Below the pieces are notes generated by a model. It searched no databases. It saw only the letters and a list, made by a program, of their open reading frames with translations, and was not told the DNA's origin. This document shows positions 9,525-21,122 of a stretch of DNA of 64,000 nucleotides, piece after piece; position 1 is the stretch's first letter, and each line of letters begins with the position of its first letter. The position numbers were made by a program, and so were the translations under genes. The DNA lies in assembly GCF_001050515.1 (NCBI RefSeq), contig NZ_CAHS01000015.1, positions 868,001 through 932,000 of the forward strand, in the 5' to 3' direction. Source of the DNA: Erwinia piriflorinigrans CFBP 5888. GTDB taxonomy: Bacteria > Pseudomonadota > Gammaproteobacteria > Enterobacterales > Enterobacteriaceae.

Positions 9525-10709
9525 ATGTCCCGCTTTCTACACTTTGCTTTGGCACTGGTGGTGGTCACACTACTGGCGCTGTTGGTCAGCCGCGACCGTA
9601 AAAATATCCGTATCCGTTTCGTCATCCAACTGCTTGTGATTGAAGTTTTGCTGGCCTGGTTCTTCCTCCATTCCGAAGCTGGCCTGGGGTTTGTTAAAGG
9701 ATTTTCGGATCTGTTCGAGAAATTATTAAAATACGCGGCACAAGGGACTAACTTTGTCTTTGGTAATATGAGCGAGAAAGGTCTGGCATTCTTCTGGCTT
9801 AACGTACTGTGCCCTATCGTCTTTATCTCTGCGCTGATCGGTATTCTGCAACACTTTCGCATTCTGCCCATTATCATCCGTGCGTTAGGCACGATCCTGT
9901 CGAAGATTAACGGAATGGGTAAACTGGAGTCTTTTAACGCAGTAAGCTCGCTGATTTTAGGACAGTCAGAAAACTTTATTGCCTATAAAGATATCCTCGG
10001 CAAAATGTCTGAGCGCCGCATGTACACGATGGCAGCCACAGCCATGTCGACCGTTTCCATGTCGATTGTTGGTGCTTATATGACCCTGTTACAGCCGAAA
10101 TATGTGGTGGCGGCGCTGGTTCTGAATATGTTCAGTACCTTTGTCGTTTTATCGTTAATCAACCCCTACCGCGTCGATAGTGAAGAAGAGCTGAAGCTGG
10201 GTAATACCCATGAAGGACAAAGCTTCTTTGAAATGCTTGGCGAATATATCCTCGCCGGATTCAAAGTGGCGGTGATCGTAGCAGCGATGCTCATCGGCTT
10301 TATCGCACTCATCTCCGGAATTAACGCGCTGTTCGACACCATTTTCGGCATCAGCTTCCAGGGTGTTCTCGGCTACGCCTTTTACCCCTTTGCTTGGGTG
10401 ATGGGTGTACCAAGCAGTGAGGCATTACAGGTAGGCAGCATTATGGCAACCAAAATGGTTTCCAATGAGTTTGTTGCGATGATGGATCTGCAAAAAATCG
10501 CCGGCACGCTGTCGCCGCGCGCTGAAGGCATCCTGTCGGTGTTTCTGGTCTCGTTCGCCAACTTCTCTTCAATCGGTATCGTTGCCGGTGCGATCAAAGG
10601 GCTGCATGAACAACAAGGAAATGTGGTTGCACGCTTTGGTCTGAAACTGCTTTACGGTTCAACGCTGGTGAGTGTGCTGTCGGCATCGATTGCCGGACTG
10701 GTACTTTAA
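9525..10709 (+). CDS. nupC: Nucleoside:proton symporter NupC
   Basis: A 394-residue inner-membrane concentrative nucleoside transporter. It is colinear with E. coli NupC: N-terminal helices, [16 protein letters not shown], the substrate/cation region [22 protein letters not shown], then NPYRVD, the [20 protein letters not shown] helix region and [23 protein letters not shown] near the end. It imports pyrimidine nucleosides and adenosine with protons. ATG 9525 has GGAG 8 nt upstream and matches the E. coli start; an upstream in-frame start has no support. A short GC hairpin follows the stop. A loop of a few residues present in E. coli is missing, giving 394 rather than 400 residues. Confidence 0.96.
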   Translation: MSRFLHFALALVVVTLLALLVSRDRKNIRIRFVIQLLVIEVLLAWFFLHSEAGLGFVKGFSDLFEKLLKYAAQGTNFVFGNMSEKGLAFFWLNVLCPIVFISALIGILQHFRILPIIIRALGTILSKINGMGKLESFNAVSSLILGQSENFIAYKDILGKMSERRMYTMAATAMSTVSMSIVGAYMTLLQPKYVVAALVLNMFSTFVVLSLINPYRVDSEEELKLGNTHEGQSFFEMLGEYILAGFKVAVIVAAMLIGFIALISGINALFDTIFGISFQGVLGYAFYPFAWVMGVPSSEALQVGSIMATKMVSNEFVAMMDLQKIAGTLSPRAEGILSVFLVSFANFSSIGIVAGAIKGLHEQQGNVVARFGLKLLYGSTLVSVLSASIAGLVL

Positions 10710-10717
10710 CCACGGAT

Positions 10718-10737
10718 GCGGGGCTGCCTGGCCCCGC
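10718..10737 (+). terminator. GC hairpin after nupC
   Basis: GCGGGGC and GCCCCGC form a 7-bp stem with a 6-nt loop, 8 nt after the nupC stop. There is no U-tract, so it may act as an mRNA 3'-end stabiliser or a weak terminator. The rest of 10738-10947 has no convincing gene; one 30-codon open stretch ending near 10910 could be a decayed fragment. Confidence 0.45.
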
Positions 10738-10947
10738 AACACTCTTCACGACCAACGCCATTCGACTCCTCCTGCCGCACCAGTATGATGAGCATCGCCT
10801 GTTCACCACGTAGTTTAGCTGATACAAGAAGGTACGCGCGGCAGCGAGCGGCTGCTGGGCAATAACGCAGATATTCGCGCTGGAAAAACCAAACAGAAAA
10901 AATCCGCCTGAGCAGATTGATAGGGAATTGATGATTTCTTTATGATT

Positions 10948-11023
<76 letters not shown>

Positions 11024-11074
11024 ACTACAGAAAGTATCAGTTTTTCGGAGCCACCTAATCTGCTGGAGAAGATT

Positions 11075-11150
<76 letters not shown>

Positions 11151-11183
11151 AAGCCGAAAAACCGTGTCGTGTTGACGGCGGGG

Positions 11184-11212
11184 ATAATATGAAACGCCGG
11201 GGGTGGTGTCAA
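11184..11212 (-). promoter_or_regulatory. Promoter of the tRNA-Ala pair
   Basis: On the minus strand, TTGACA (11207-11212), a 17-bp spacer and TATTAT (11184-11189) form a near-consensus sigma70 promoter about 33 nt upstream of the first tRNA base. The region after the -10 box is GC-rich (CCCCGCC), as in stringently controlled stable-RNA promoters. Confidence 0.75.
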
Positions 11213-11497
11213 CGTCAAATTAGTAATCTGCGTGCGATCGCCGAAAAAGCCGTCAAAGCGGTGAATAAAGCGCTATTCAGCTGTTTATTCCCAGTATGAA
11301 TTATCAACATGATACACCACGCCAGCCCTTGTTAATCTCGCGTTAAAAAGCTATCGGAATAAACTTGTTTTTGTTAATCCACCGTGCAAAACTGCGGCGG
11401 TTTTTGGCTGCCAGCCCCATACTGCGCAGGACGTATCTGTCACTCAGTAAGCTGCGGAATCTGGCACTTTTCCCGTATTTATCACACCAGAGTTATT

Positions 11498-12286
11498 ATG
11501 TCTTTGCACACTCCAAAAGAAATTTCGGCTGTCGCCGTTCAGGCAGGCGTCATCAAAAGTCGTACTCCTGTTTCTTCTTTACTGATCCTCGGTTTTCTTG
11601 CCGGTGCCTTTATCTCATTTGGCTTTCTGTTATACCTCCGCGTGGTGACGCAGCTGCCGGCAGAATGGGGGTCATTCGGCACGCTGCTGGGTGCGGCGGT
11701 ATTCCCGGTTGGAATTATCCTGACCGTCCTCGCCGGTGGCGAGCTGCTGACAGGGAATATGATGCTGATGCCGATAGCATGGTTTGCCCGCCAGATCAGT
11801 GCCTGGAGCGTACTGCGCAACTGGTTCTGGGTAACTATCGCCAATTTTATTGGCAGTATTACCATCGCCTGGTTCTTTGGCCATATGCTAGGTTTGACCG
11901 AAGGTGACTTTATGAAGAAAACGGTGGCCGTCGCCAGTGCGAAAGTGAACGCTGATTTCCTGCACGCTTTCATTTCCGGTATCGGTTGTAACTGGCTGGT
12001 TTGCCTGGCAACCTGGCTGGCTTTTGCCAGTAAGGATGTGGTTGGCAAGATTTTCGGCATGTGGTTACCGGTGATGGCTTTTGTTGCTATCGGTTTCCAA
12101 CATGTTGTCGCGAATATGTTTATTGTTCCTGCCGCCATATTTGCCGGTTATCTTAGCTGGGGTGAATATCTGCCGAATTTTGTCGCCGTATTCCTCGGAA
12201 ATGCCGTCGGCGGTGCAATCTTTGTCGGTCTGGCCTACTTCGTCGCCTTCCGCGCACCTGCCGAAACAAGCACTATTTCCCGCTAA
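11498..12286 (+). CDS. Formate/nitrite transporter (FNT) family channel
   Basis: A 262-residue integral membrane protein with six hydrophobic segments in the FocA/NirC fold. Recognisable blocks are FLAGAFISFGFLL in the first helix, AGGELLTGNMMLMP (the FNT loop after TM2), GIGCNWLVCLATWLA (the second broken-helix motif) and GFQHVVANMF near TM5. FNT proteins form pentameric channels for formate, nitrite, hydrosulfide or similar small anions. The substrate is unknown here; there is no pfl, nir or asr gene nearby. ATG 11498 is chosen because earlier in-frame codons would add an unrelated hydrophilic tail. E. coli has no FNT gene between the alaXW tRNAs and yfeC, so this is an accessory gene of the lineage. 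Confidence 0.88.
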   Translation: MSLHTPKEISAVAVQAGVIKSRTPVSSLLILGFLAGAFISFGFLLYLRVVTQLPAEWGSFGTLLGAAVFPVGIILTVLAGGELLTGNMMLMPIAWFARQISAWSVLRNWFWVTIANFIGSITIAWFFGHMLGLTEGDFMKKTVAVASAKVNADFLHAFISGIGCNWLVCLATWLAFASKDVVGKIFGMWLPVMAFVAIGFQHVVANMFIVPAAIFAGYLSWGEYLPNFVAVFLGNAVGGAIFVGLAYFVAFRAPAETSTISR

Positions 12287-12434
12287 TTACCCCGCCCCTG
12301 TGACATCAGGGGCTAATTTACCTTTCAGTCTATTTGCTATCTATTATCTCAACGTTAGTGATTTGTGTTAGTTGTTCGTGTGATGAATTGCTGTAATATA
12401 GTTGAGGACTTATTCGGCAAAAGGGATATACAAA

Positions 12435-12785
12435 ATGAAAAAGGATTGGTTAACGCCGGAAGAACTGGCACAGCAAACAGGTTTCAGCAGACAGACAATT
12501 AATAAGTGGGTCAAGAAAGAGAACTGGACTACCGCACCGAAACCCGGAGTTCAGGGTGGAAAAGCGCGTATGATCCATATTGATGAACGCGTCAAAATCT
12601 TCCTCAAATCCACACGACATGCCACAGAGCCAGGCGCTCACTACCGTGTGAATCAAAATTCACTGCCTGCACTGTTAGTCACCTCGGTACAACAATTGAG
12701 TAGTGAAGAACAGGAGAAGCTGGCAGCGATGCTGTTACGTGAGGGCATTCAGGGGATATTGCAGCGGTTAGGAATTGATAGTTAG
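12435..12785 (+). CDS. yfeC: Putative DNA-binding protein YfeC
   Basis: A 116-residue protein matching E. coli YfeC. The N-terminal ~50 residues contain a helix-turn-helix (LTPEELAQQTGFSRQTINKW), followed by the diagnostic KPGVQGGKAR loop. The C-terminus keeps the helical LLREGIQGILQRLGI end. It is thought to be a nucleic-acid-binding regulator; its targets are not established. The start at 12435 (MKKDWLTPEEL) matches the family. It is convergent with gltX, separated by a bidirectional terminator. E. coli yfeD is missing. Confidence 0.9.
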   Translation: MKKDWLTPEELAQQTGFSRQTINKWVKKENWTTAPKPGVQGGKARMIHIDERVKIFLKSTRHATEPGAHYRVNQNSLPALLVTSVQQLSSEEQEKLAAMLLREGIQGILQRLGIDS

Positions 12786-12790
12786 TAAAA

Positions 12791-12820
12791 AAACCGGCCA
12801 AAATAATGGCCGGTTTTTTT
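12791..12820. terminator. Bidirectional terminator between yfeC and gltX
   Basis: AAACCGGCCA and TGGCCGGTTT form a perfect 10-bp stem with a 6-nt loop, with runs of T on the downstream side on both strands. It serves both convergent genes. Confidence 0.9.
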
Positions 12821-12838
12821 ATTGCACTTTAATAACTA

Positions 12839-14248
12839 TTACGCTTCGCGGTTGGCGATATAGGCCAGCGCTTTTTCAATACGCGCCACGCTACGTGTCT
12901 GACCAATAGCATGTACGGTCACGTCCAGCGCCGGAGACTGTCCCGCTCCGGTCACGGCAACGCGCAGTGGCATCCCCACTTTGCCCATTCCCACTTCCAG
13001 CTCATCAGCCGTTGCCTGAATGGCATGATGAACACTTTCTGCCGTCCAGTCGTTCATGGCAGCCAGCTTATCACGTACGACTTCCAGCGGCTGACGTGCC
13101 ACCGGGCGCAGGTGTTTCTTCGCGGCGTCAGCATCAAACTCGTCGAACTCTTCATAGAAATAGCGACAGGACGTGGCCATCTCTTTAAGGGTCTTACAAC
13201 GCTCACCCAATAGCTTCACCAGCTGTGACAGCTGCGGGCCGGTGCGGGTATCAATTTTTTCCTGTTCAATGTGCCATTGGAGATGAGTCGCCACATATTC
13301 TGGAGCCAGGGAATTGATATAATGATGATTCAGCCACTGCAACTTTTCAGTATTAAAGGCACTGGCAGACTTGCTCACTGCATCTAGATCAAACAGCTTT
13401 TTCATTTCATCAATACTGAAGATTTCCTGATCGCCGTGGGACCATCCCAGACGCACCAGATAATTCAGCAACGCTTCGGGCAGGTAGCCATCATCGCGAT
13501 ATTGCATTACCCCTACTGCGCCGTGGCGTTTTGACAATTTCTTACCATCGTCGCCCAGGATCATCGATACGTGCGCATAAACCGGCACCTGAGCACCAAT
13601 TGCTTTCAGGATGTTGATCTGACGCGGGGTGTTATTAATATGATCTTCACCACGGATAACGTGGGTGATTTCCATATCCCAGTCGTCTATAACCACGCAG
13701 AAATTATAGGTTGGTGCACCGTCAGTACGGCGAATAATCAGATCGTCCAGCTCCTGATTACTAAACTCAATCGGGCCGCGGATCTGGTCGTCAAAGATAA
13801 CTGAACCTTCCTGCGGGTTGCGGAAACGCACGACGCAAGGTTCATTTTCCGCATGATGTTCATGGCTGTCACGGCAGCGGCCGTCATAACGCGGCTTTTC
13901 GCCGTTGGCCATCTGGTTTTCTCGCAGTTTTTCCAGACGATCCTTCGAGCAGTAGCATTTATAGGCACTACCGGCTTCCAGCATCTGATCGATAACCGTG
14001 TTGTAACGGTCAAAACGCTTAGTCTGGTAGTACGGGCCTTCATCCCAGTCGAGGTTAAGCCAGTTCATGCCATCCATAATGGCATCGATAGCCTGCTGAG
14101 TTGAGCGCTCCAGGTCGGTATCTTCAATACGCAACACGAACTCACCGCCCTGATTACGGGCAAACAACCATGAATACAATGCGGTACGAGCGCCGCCAAC
14201 GTGCAGATAGCCAGTTGGGCTGGGAGCGAAGCGGGTTTTGATTTTCAT
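12839..14248 (-). CDS. gltX: Glutamyl-tRNA synthetase
   Basis: A 469-residue class I aminoacyl-tRNA synthetase that charges tRNA-Glu. Seen: [17 protein letters not shown] with the HIGH-like YLHVG; the zinc-binding cluster CYCS...CRDSH near residues 98-127; the KLSKRHG form of the KMSKS loop; and a helical anticodon-binding C-terminus. E. coli GltX is 471 residues. The start at 14248 ([13 protein letters not shown]) matches the family; an upstream in-frame extension of 74 codons overlaps the promoter region and is rejected. The gene is divergent from the valUXY-lysV type tRNA operon, exactly as in E. coli. Confidence 0.97.
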   Translation of the reverse strand: MKIKTRFAPSPTGYLHVGGARTALYSWLFARNQGGEFVLRIEDTDLERSTQQAIDAIMDGMNWLNLDWDEGPYYQTKRFDRYNTVIDQMLEAGSAYKCYCSKDRLEKLRENQMANGEKPRYDGRCRDSHEHHAENEPCVVRFRNPQEGSVIFDDQIRGPIEFSNQELDDLIIRRTDGAPTYNFCVVIDDWDMEITHVIRGEDHINNTPRQINILKAIGAQVPVYAHVSMILGDDGKKLSKRHGAVGVMQYRDDGYLPEALLNYLVRLGWSHGDQEIFSIDEMKKLFDLDAVSKSASAFNTEKLQWLNHHYINSLAPEYVATHLQWHIEQEKIDTRTGPQLSQLVKLLGERCKTLKEMATSCRYFYEEFDEFDADAAKKHLRPVARQPLEVVRDKLAAMNDWTAESVHHAIQATADELEVGMGKVGMPLRVAVTGAGQSPALDVTVHAIGQTRSVARIEKALAYIANREA

Positions 14249-14461
14249 TAATGAATGCCTTATTACGCGGAGGCTTTGGCCTGAGTCAGCACAGAATTTT
14301 AGTGGGACACATTCTAACACCTGCGGGCGAATCCTCAACGCCAATCCATGTTTGCGGGTCGCTCCTGACGTGCAATTCTTTTGGCAACTCTCTGTTTTTG
14401 GCTGAAATGAAGACATGGTGGCTATTTTTACGACGAACACACCTTTTACGCTGAAAAAGCG

Positions 14462-14489
14462 TTGACTCATATCACGGCTTCCCTATAAT
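14462..14489 (+). promoter_or_regulatory. Promoter of the tRNA-Val/tRNA-Lys operon
   Basis: TTGACT (14462-14467), a 16-bp spacer and a consensus TATAAT (14484-14489), followed by a GC-rich GCGACTCC discriminator, lie 17 nt upstream of the first tRNA-Val. This is typical of strong, stringently regulated tRNA promoters. Confidence 0.85.
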
Positions 14490-14506
14490 GCGACTCCACA
14501 CAGCGG

Positions 14507-14582
14507 GGGTGATTAGCTCAGTTGGTAGAGCATCTCCTTTACACGGAGGGGGTCGGCGGTTCGAGCCCGTCATCACCCACCA
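14507..14582 (+). tRNA. tRNA-Val(TAC), copy 1
   Basis: 76 nt with encoded CCA. The acceptor stem is GGGTGAT/ATCACCC, the anticodon TAC sits in the loop of the CTCCT/GGGAG-type arm, and the T-loop is GTTCGAGCC. It is equivalent to E. coli valU. Confidence 0.97.
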
Positions 14583-14640
14583 TTCTTTAATGAATGATGC
14601 CCGCTAAGATAGAAAAAGCAGTACCCGGATATCGTAGTAT

Positions 14641-14716
14641 GGGTGATTAGCTCAGTTGGTAGAGCATCTCCTTTACACGGAGGGGGTCGGCGGTTCGAGC
14701 CCGTCATCACCCACCA
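14641..14716 (+). tRNA. tRNA-Val(TAC), copy 2
   Basis: Identical to copy 1, 58 nt downstream in the same operon (valX position). Confidence 0.97.
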
Positions 14717-14746
14717 TATTTCCTTATTCCGGTTGCAGTACGATAT

Positions 14747-14822
14747 GGGTGATTAGCTCAGTTGGTAGAGCATCTCCTTTACACGGAGGGGGTCGGCGGT
14801 TCGAGCCCGTCATCACCCACCA
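14747..14822 (+). tRNA. tRNA-Val(TAC), copy 3
   Basis: Identical to copies 1 and 2, 30 nt after copy 2 and 4 nt before the tRNA-Lys gene (valY position). Confidence 0.97.
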
Positions 14823-14826
14823 TATC

Positions 14827-14902
14827 GGGTCGTTAGCTCAGTTGGTAGAGCAGTTGACTTTTAATCAATTGGTCGCAGGTTCGAATCCTGCACGACCCAC
14901 CA
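14827..14902 (+). tRNA. tRNA-Lys(TTT)
   Basis: 76 nt with encoded CCA. The acceptor stem is GGGTCGT/ACGACCC and the anticodon arm TTGACTTTTAATCAA carries anticodon TTT. It is the last gene of the operon, in the position of E. coli lysV. Confidence 0.97.
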
Positions 14903-14908
14903 ATGTAG

Positions 14909-14933
14909 AAAGGCGCCCTAAAGGCGCCTTTTT
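14909..14933 (+). terminator. Terminator of the tRNA operon
   Basis: AAAGGCGCC and GGCGCCTTT form a 9-bp stem with a 5-nt loop, followed by more T residues, 6 nt after the tRNA-Lys CCA. Confidence 0.85.
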
Positions 14934-15044
14934 GCCATGCAGATTCGGGCAGGGTTTGAACCTGCAGCAGGTCGAGTCGAGCGCAGCGAGACAGCGTTGC
15001 CAGCGGCAACGACCCGTAGGGCGAGGCGCAGCCGAAGTCATCCC

Positions 15045-15123
15045 GCACGACCCACCAATGTAGAAAGACGCCCTGAAGGCGCCTTTTTGCTATTCAGGCG
15101 AGGCAAAGCCGAGCCATCCCGCC
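15045..15123 (+). repeat. Degenerate second copy of the tRNA-Lys tail and terminator
   Basis: The last 13 bases of tRNA-Lys (GCACGACCCACCA) plus the following ATGTAGAAAG and terminator recur here, exactly 155 bp downstream. Each copy is associated with a motif of the type GCGAGGC-GCCGA-CATCCCGC: one at 15021-15045 just before the second tail, one at 15098-15123 after the second terminator. No full tRNA precedes the second tail. The arrangement resembles the tRNA-tail repeats behind E. coli tyrT (rtT) and is probably a recombinational remnant. Confidence 0.75.
15064..15088 (+). terminator. Second copy of the tRNA operon terminator
   Basis: AAAGACGCC and GGCGCCTTT pair with one A/C mismatch, followed by TT. 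It is a diverged copy of the terminator at 14909-14933 and may act as a fail-safe terminator before the FlxA-like gene. Confidence 0.7.
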
Positions 15124-15164
15124 TTCCTTTCATTTTCTTATCACTTATTTTACGATTTCCTACC

Positions 15165-15192
15165 TCAAGTCTGGGGCGTTTCACTCCGATAA
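15165..15192 (+). promoter_or_regulatory. Sigma28 (FliA)-like promoter of the flxA-like gene
   Basis: TCAAGTCT (15165-15172; 6 of 8 to TAAAGTTT) and TCCGATAA (15185-15192; 7 of 8 to GCCGATAA) are separated by 12 bp, one more than the usual 11. They lie 31 nt before the ATG. E. coli flxA is FliA-dependent, so promoter and product agree. Confidence 0.65.
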
Positions 15193-15223
15193 CCCATAGG
15201 GTTAATCACAACAGGAGAGAAAG

Positions 15224-15568
15224 ATGACAGCAATAAGTGGCAGTACCAGCGTATCCACCGGTTCTGCAGGAAGCGGTTCAGTTTCGCAAACGGCCAGCAT
15301 CAACAAACAAATTATCAAACTGCAAGAACAGCTTAAAAACCTCGGCGATGAAACGTCTCTGACGGAAGAGCAGAAAGCAGAACAGCAGCAGATGATAGAA
15401 AGTCAGATAGCCATGCTGGAAGCCCAGCTGGCACAGATTCAACAACAGCAGCAACAGCAGGCAGCCGAGCAACAGCAAGAAAACAAAGCGGCAGACAGCG
15501 GTAGCAGCAAAGTTGCCGATGGCGTCAACCGCCCGACAGAAACGAATAAACTAAACGTCTATATTTAA
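15224..15568 (+). CDS. FlxA-like protein
   Basis: A 114-residue hydrophilic protein with a Ser/Gly/Thr-rich start (residues 1-27). A coiled-coil segment follows at residues ~28-90 ([18 protein letters not shown], then EAQLAQIQ followed by a glutamine run). This is the FlxA family layout, and E. coli FlxA is a sigma28-regulated protein of unknown role. AGGAGAG precedes the ATG, and a FliA-like promoter lies upstream, so expression probably follows flagellar late-gene control. It has no signal peptide. It overlaps the convergent yfeR stop by four bases. The Gln run could also reflect simple repeat expansion. The family call is good; function is unknown. Confidence 0.8.
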   Translation: MTAISGSTSVSTGSAGSGSVSQTASINKQIIKLQEQLKNLGDETSLTEEQKAEQQQMIESQIAMLEAQLAQIQQQQQQQAAEQQQENKAADSGSSKVADGVNRPTETNKLNVYI

Positions 15569-16485
15569 AATGGTGAGGTGTTGGCACGTTGTTGTGTCAG
15601 CACCTCAGCCTGTTGGCGCACTTCCTGCCAGATGACCTCTGCGGCTGGCGTCAGTGAGCGGTTTTTACGCCTCACCAGCATAATGGTGCGATTTATTTCC
15701 GGTAAGATGCGTTTCACCATCAGCGGTCTGCCTTGCGGTAATGGCAGCGCCAGCGCGGGAAGGATACTGATACCAATCCCGGCTTCGACCATAGGATAGA
15801 GCGTGGCTGGATGGCCTATTTCCTGGACAATTTCAACCTGCACCTGCTGCAACCGTAGCGCTTCATCGATCAGCACCCGACTACCGGATGAGTAGTCCTG
15901 TAACACCAGCGTGCGTTGATTCAACATGGGCCAGTAAATCGTTTGCCGTTGCGCCAAAGGATCGTCCTGTCGGCACAGCAGCAGGAATGGTTCTTCGAGA
16001 ATCGCTTCACACTGCAAATCGTCTGCCTGCAACGGCCCGATCACAATGCCAAAATCAACCTCCGCATGACGAATGCTCTGTAAAACCCACTGCTGCGGGC
16101 GGTCACGCAGCATGATTTTGATCTCCGGGTAGTGTAACTGACCGCTGGCAAGACACTGCGGCATCAGATGTGCAGAAATGGTCTGACTGGCAGCCACCCG
16201 TACCGTTCCACTACGCTGCTGCCCGTAGCTGCGCACGTCGAGGAGAGTCGTATTCAGCTCTTCCAGCATCCGTTCGAGACGACTGGCAAGCTGTTCACCT
16301 GCCTCAGTCAACAACACTTCACGCGTAGTGCGGTCAAGCAGACGAATCCCCATTTCGCCCTCCAGCTCTTTAATACTGTGGCTGACGGCAGACTGACTTA
16401 GCCCAATTAACTGCCCTGCTTGACTGAAACTTCCCTGCCGGGCGACGGCAACAAAGACGCGCAGCTGACGTAATGTGTAATTCAT
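15565..16485 (-). CDS. yfeR: LysR-type transcriptional regulator YfeR
   Basis: A 306-residue LysR-type regulator: winged helix-turn-helix at residues 1-60 ([33 protein letters not shown]) and a periplasmic-binding-protein-like effector domain after residue ~90 ([18 protein letters not shown]). It follows E. coli YfeR closely. It is divergent from yfeH, and the 94-bp gap between their starts should carry its operator. In Salmonella, YfeR was linked to osmolarity-responsive control of the neighbouring yfeH; here that is inference from homology and arrangement. Confidence 0.92.
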   Translation of the reverse strand: MNYTLRQLRVFVAVARQGSFSQAGQLIGLSQSAVSHSIKELEGEMGIRLLDRTTREVLLTEAGEQLASRLERMLEELNTTLLDVRSYGQQRSGTVRVAASQTISAHLMPQCLASGQLHYPEIKIMLRDRPQQWVLQSIRHAEVDFGIVIGPLQADDLQCEAILEEPFLLLCRQDDPLAQRQTIYWPMLNQRTLVLQDYSSGSRVLIDEALRLQQVQVEIVQEIGHPATLYPMVEAGIGISILPALALPLPQGRPLMVKRILPEINRTIMLVRRKNRSLTPAAEVIWQEVRQQAEVLTQQRANTSPF

Positions 16486-16579
16486 CTTTTTTTCTCATAT
16501 ATGAATTCAATAAATTAATTTTATTTCTAAAACCGTGCGGCGCACAATAGCCCTATCTGTTTTTAACCAGGTATTAACA

Positions 16580-17599
16580 ATGGGTATTTTCCGTATCGAT
16601 CCACTGATGTTGAAACTGATCATCACCGTGCTGCTGGCATCGTTTCTGCCCGCTCGCGGTCATTTTATTGAAGTATTTGAGTGGCTGACTACCGCTGCTA
16701 TTGCCCTGCTGTTCTTTATGCACGGCGCAAAACTGTCACGCGAAAAAATCATTGCCGGTGGTGGACACTGGCGTCTTCATTTATGGGTGATGTTCAGTAC
16801 TTTTGTGCTGTTCCCCGCGCTGGGTGTGCTGTTTGTCTGGTGGCATCCCCTGCAATTAAGCCATGAAATCTATACCGGCTTTATGTATCTGTCGATACTC
16901 CCTGCCACCGTACAGTCGTCGATAGCCCTGACGTCACTGGCCGGAGGCAATGTTGCGGCGGCGGTGTGCAGCGCATCGGCGTCCAGCCTGCTGGGGGTGT
17001 TTATCTCCCCTTTGCTGGTCAGCCTGCTGATGAATGTACACAGCGATGTTCCGGGTGGCAGCCTTGAACAAATTGGTAAGATTATGCTGCAACTGCTGGT
17101 GCCGTTTATTGTCGGGCATTTATCCCGCCGCTGGATCGCGAACTGGGTGGAGAGAAATCGTGGCCTGATTGGTAAAACTGACCAGGCTTCGATTTTGCTG
17201 GTGGTCTATTCGGCCTTTAGTGAAGCGGTGGTGAACGGTATCTGGCATCGGGTAGGCGTGATGACGCTGGTGTGGATTGTTGTCGGCAGCCTGGCCCTGC
17301 TCTTTGTGGTACTGGCGATTAACCTCACTGCCGCACGTCTGTTTGGCTTTAACCGCGCCGATGAAATCACCATTCTGTTCTGCGGTTCGAAAAAGAGTTT
17401 GGCCAATGGCGTGCCGATGGCCAATATCCTGTTCCCTTCTGCCGCAGTCGGGATTATCGTGCTGCCACTGATGATTTTCCATCAGGTACAGCTGATGGTC
17501 TGTTCAATGCTGGCACAGCGTTATCGAAAGGCCGAAGAGAAACGGCTCCTTCAGCAGGAAGAAGCCAATAGCCAGGCGTTAGTCGGACAGCGGAAATAA
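16580..17599 (+). CDS. yfeH: Bile acid:sodium symporter family protein YfeH
   Basis: A 339-residue inner-membrane protein with about nine to ten hydrophobic segments, of the SLC10/ASBT-like SBF family (SBF_like). It matches E. coli YfeH block by block: FFMHGAKLSREKIIAGGGHWRLH near the start, ILPATVQSSIALTSLAGGN in the first crossover region and FCGSKKSLANGVPMANILFP in the second. The transported solute is unknown. ATG 16580 matches the E. coli start; the upstream in-frame codons overlap the divergent promoter region. Its expression is likely controlled by YfeR. Confidence 0.92.
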   Translation: MGIFRIDPLMLKLIITVLLASFLPARGHFIEVFEWLTTAAIALLFFMHGAKLSREKIIAGGGHWRLHLWVMFSTFVLFPALGVLFVWWHPLQLSHEIYTGFMYLSILPATVQSSIALTSLAGGNVAAAVCSASASSLLGVFISPLLVSLLMNVHSDVPGGSLEQIGKIMLQLLVPFIVGHLSRRWIANWVERNRGLIGKTDQASILLVVYSAFSEAVVNGIWHRVGVMTLVWIVVGSLALLFVVLAINLTAARLFGFNRADEITILFCGSKKSLANGVPMANILFPSAAVGIIVLPLMIFHQVQLMVCSMLAQRYRKAEEKRLLQQEEANSQALVGQRK

Positions 17600-17606
17600 T
17601 GGTAGT

Positions 17607-17637
17607 AAGGCCGGGGGCAGAGATTGCACCCGGCCTT
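17607..17637. terminator. Terminator between yfeH and ypeB
   Basis: AAGGCCGGG and CCCGGCCTT form a 9-bp stem with a 13-nt loop between two convergent genes; only short T runs follow. Confidence 0.65.
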
Positions 17638-17674
17638 TGAGGATGTCTGGCGGCTCAGGGTCAAAAAACCGATT

Positions 17675-19958
<2,284 letters not shown>

Positions 19959-19972
19959 TTAGTCAGGGTGAT

Positions 19973-20902
19973 TTAGTGACTGTTAGCGTCAATCACGTTG
20001 CGGATACGTGCTTTGTACGTCTCCAGCTTTTGCGGCGTCATCATACGGCGCTCATCGTCAAGTACGACACCGCCGACATCATCAGCGATTCGCTGAGCGG
20101 ATTGCAGCATCAGCTTAAAGTTTTGATGGGCATCGCCATAAGACGGCACCATCATAAAGATGGACACGCCCGGAGTGGAAAATTCAGACATATTTTCTGG
20201 ATTAAACGACCCCGGCTTCACCATATTCGCCAGGCTAAACAGCACAGGGCCGCTGCCTGATGGGTTAAGATGACGATGGAAAATATTCATCTCACCGAAC
20301 TGGAAACCAGCCTGCAGTACGCCCTGCAGCAGCGCTTCACCGTCGATACTCCCGCCAGCGTGAGCCGAAACGTGGAGAACCAGGACGGTCTCTTTCTGCT
20401 TGGCGCGCGCTTCTGGTGCAGGCGCTTCCTGACTCCGCACCGGCGCTGTTGGTGCAACCGGGGCAGCCTCTTCCGCTGGAGGAGCCGCCGGGCGGCTCAC
20501 TTCCGGCTGACGAGCTGGCTTATGCGTTTCGGGCTGCGGATGAGAGCTGTGTGACGACTCGCCACCAAACAACGGGTCCTCATCTTGCGGCTCATCGACC
20601 TTAGGCTGATGGCGTACCGGCACGGGCTGCGCTTTGCTGTGACGCGCAGGCGCATCTTCGGGTTCCAATTCCCCCAGGGAAGGCTCCGACGCTTCAGCGG
20701 AGGGACGGTGCGTACGCACTTCACCCACGCCTTCATCTTCATCCTCGAAAGCTTCTTCTCTGTCCTGTTTTAAACGCTTGTGCGGGCGATCGCGAAAAAC
20801 GGATGAGCGCTCTTTACGGCTGGTCCACAGGCCGTGTAGTAAAAGCGCTATTATGGCGATCGCGCCAACAACGATTAATATCAGACGCAAATCCTGCATC
20901 AT
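19973..20902 (-). CDS. zipA: Cell division protein ZipA
   Basis: A 309-residue essential division protein that tethers FtsZ to the inner membrane. It has an N-terminal transmembrane anchor ([21 protein letters not shown]), a short basic stretch, a long variable Pro/Ala/Glu-rich linker (~residues 40-180), and the C-terminal FtsZ-binding domain with [26 protein letters not shown] and the [12 protein letters not shown] end. The start at 20902 (MMQDLRLIL) matches E. coli; the extra in-frame codons upstream have no family support. Divergent from cysZ, as in E. coli. Confidence 0.96.
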   Translation of the reverse strand: MMQDLRLILIVVGAIAIIALLLHGLWTSRKERSSVFRDRPHKRLKQDREEAFEDEDEGVGEVRTHRPSAEASEPSLGELEPEDAPARHSKAQPVPVRHQPKVDEPQDEDPLFGGESSHSSHPQPETHKPARQPEVSRPAAPPAEEAAPVAPTAPVRSQEAPAPEARAKQKETVLVLHVSAHAGGSIDGEALLQGVLQAGFQFGEMNIFHRHLNPSGSGPVLFSLANMVKPGSFNPENMSEFSTPGVSIFMMVPSYGDAHQNFKLMLQSAQRIADDVGGVVLDDERRMMTPQKLETYKARIRNVIDANSH

Positions 20903-21122
20903 TGTATTCTCTGTTGTTCCAGTACCTTGCCACCGCGGCAAACTTTATCCTCTAACTGTATTTGCCAGAGTACACAAGTGCAAGTCCGGGCACTATTTTC
21001 TGACAAATATCCCGCTTTTGGGGGACTTATTTGCTGTTTTTTTACTCACACGGCCTCTGGTGAGCAGAAAAAGGTGGGTTATGATAGCCACAGCCTTCCC
21101 GTATTAAGGAGAAATACCGTTC

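Noticed and set aside
14507-14822. Three near-identical repeats with regular spacing, superficially like a repeat array
   Set aside because: They are complete tRNA-Val(TAC) genes with CCA ends; not a CRISPR array.
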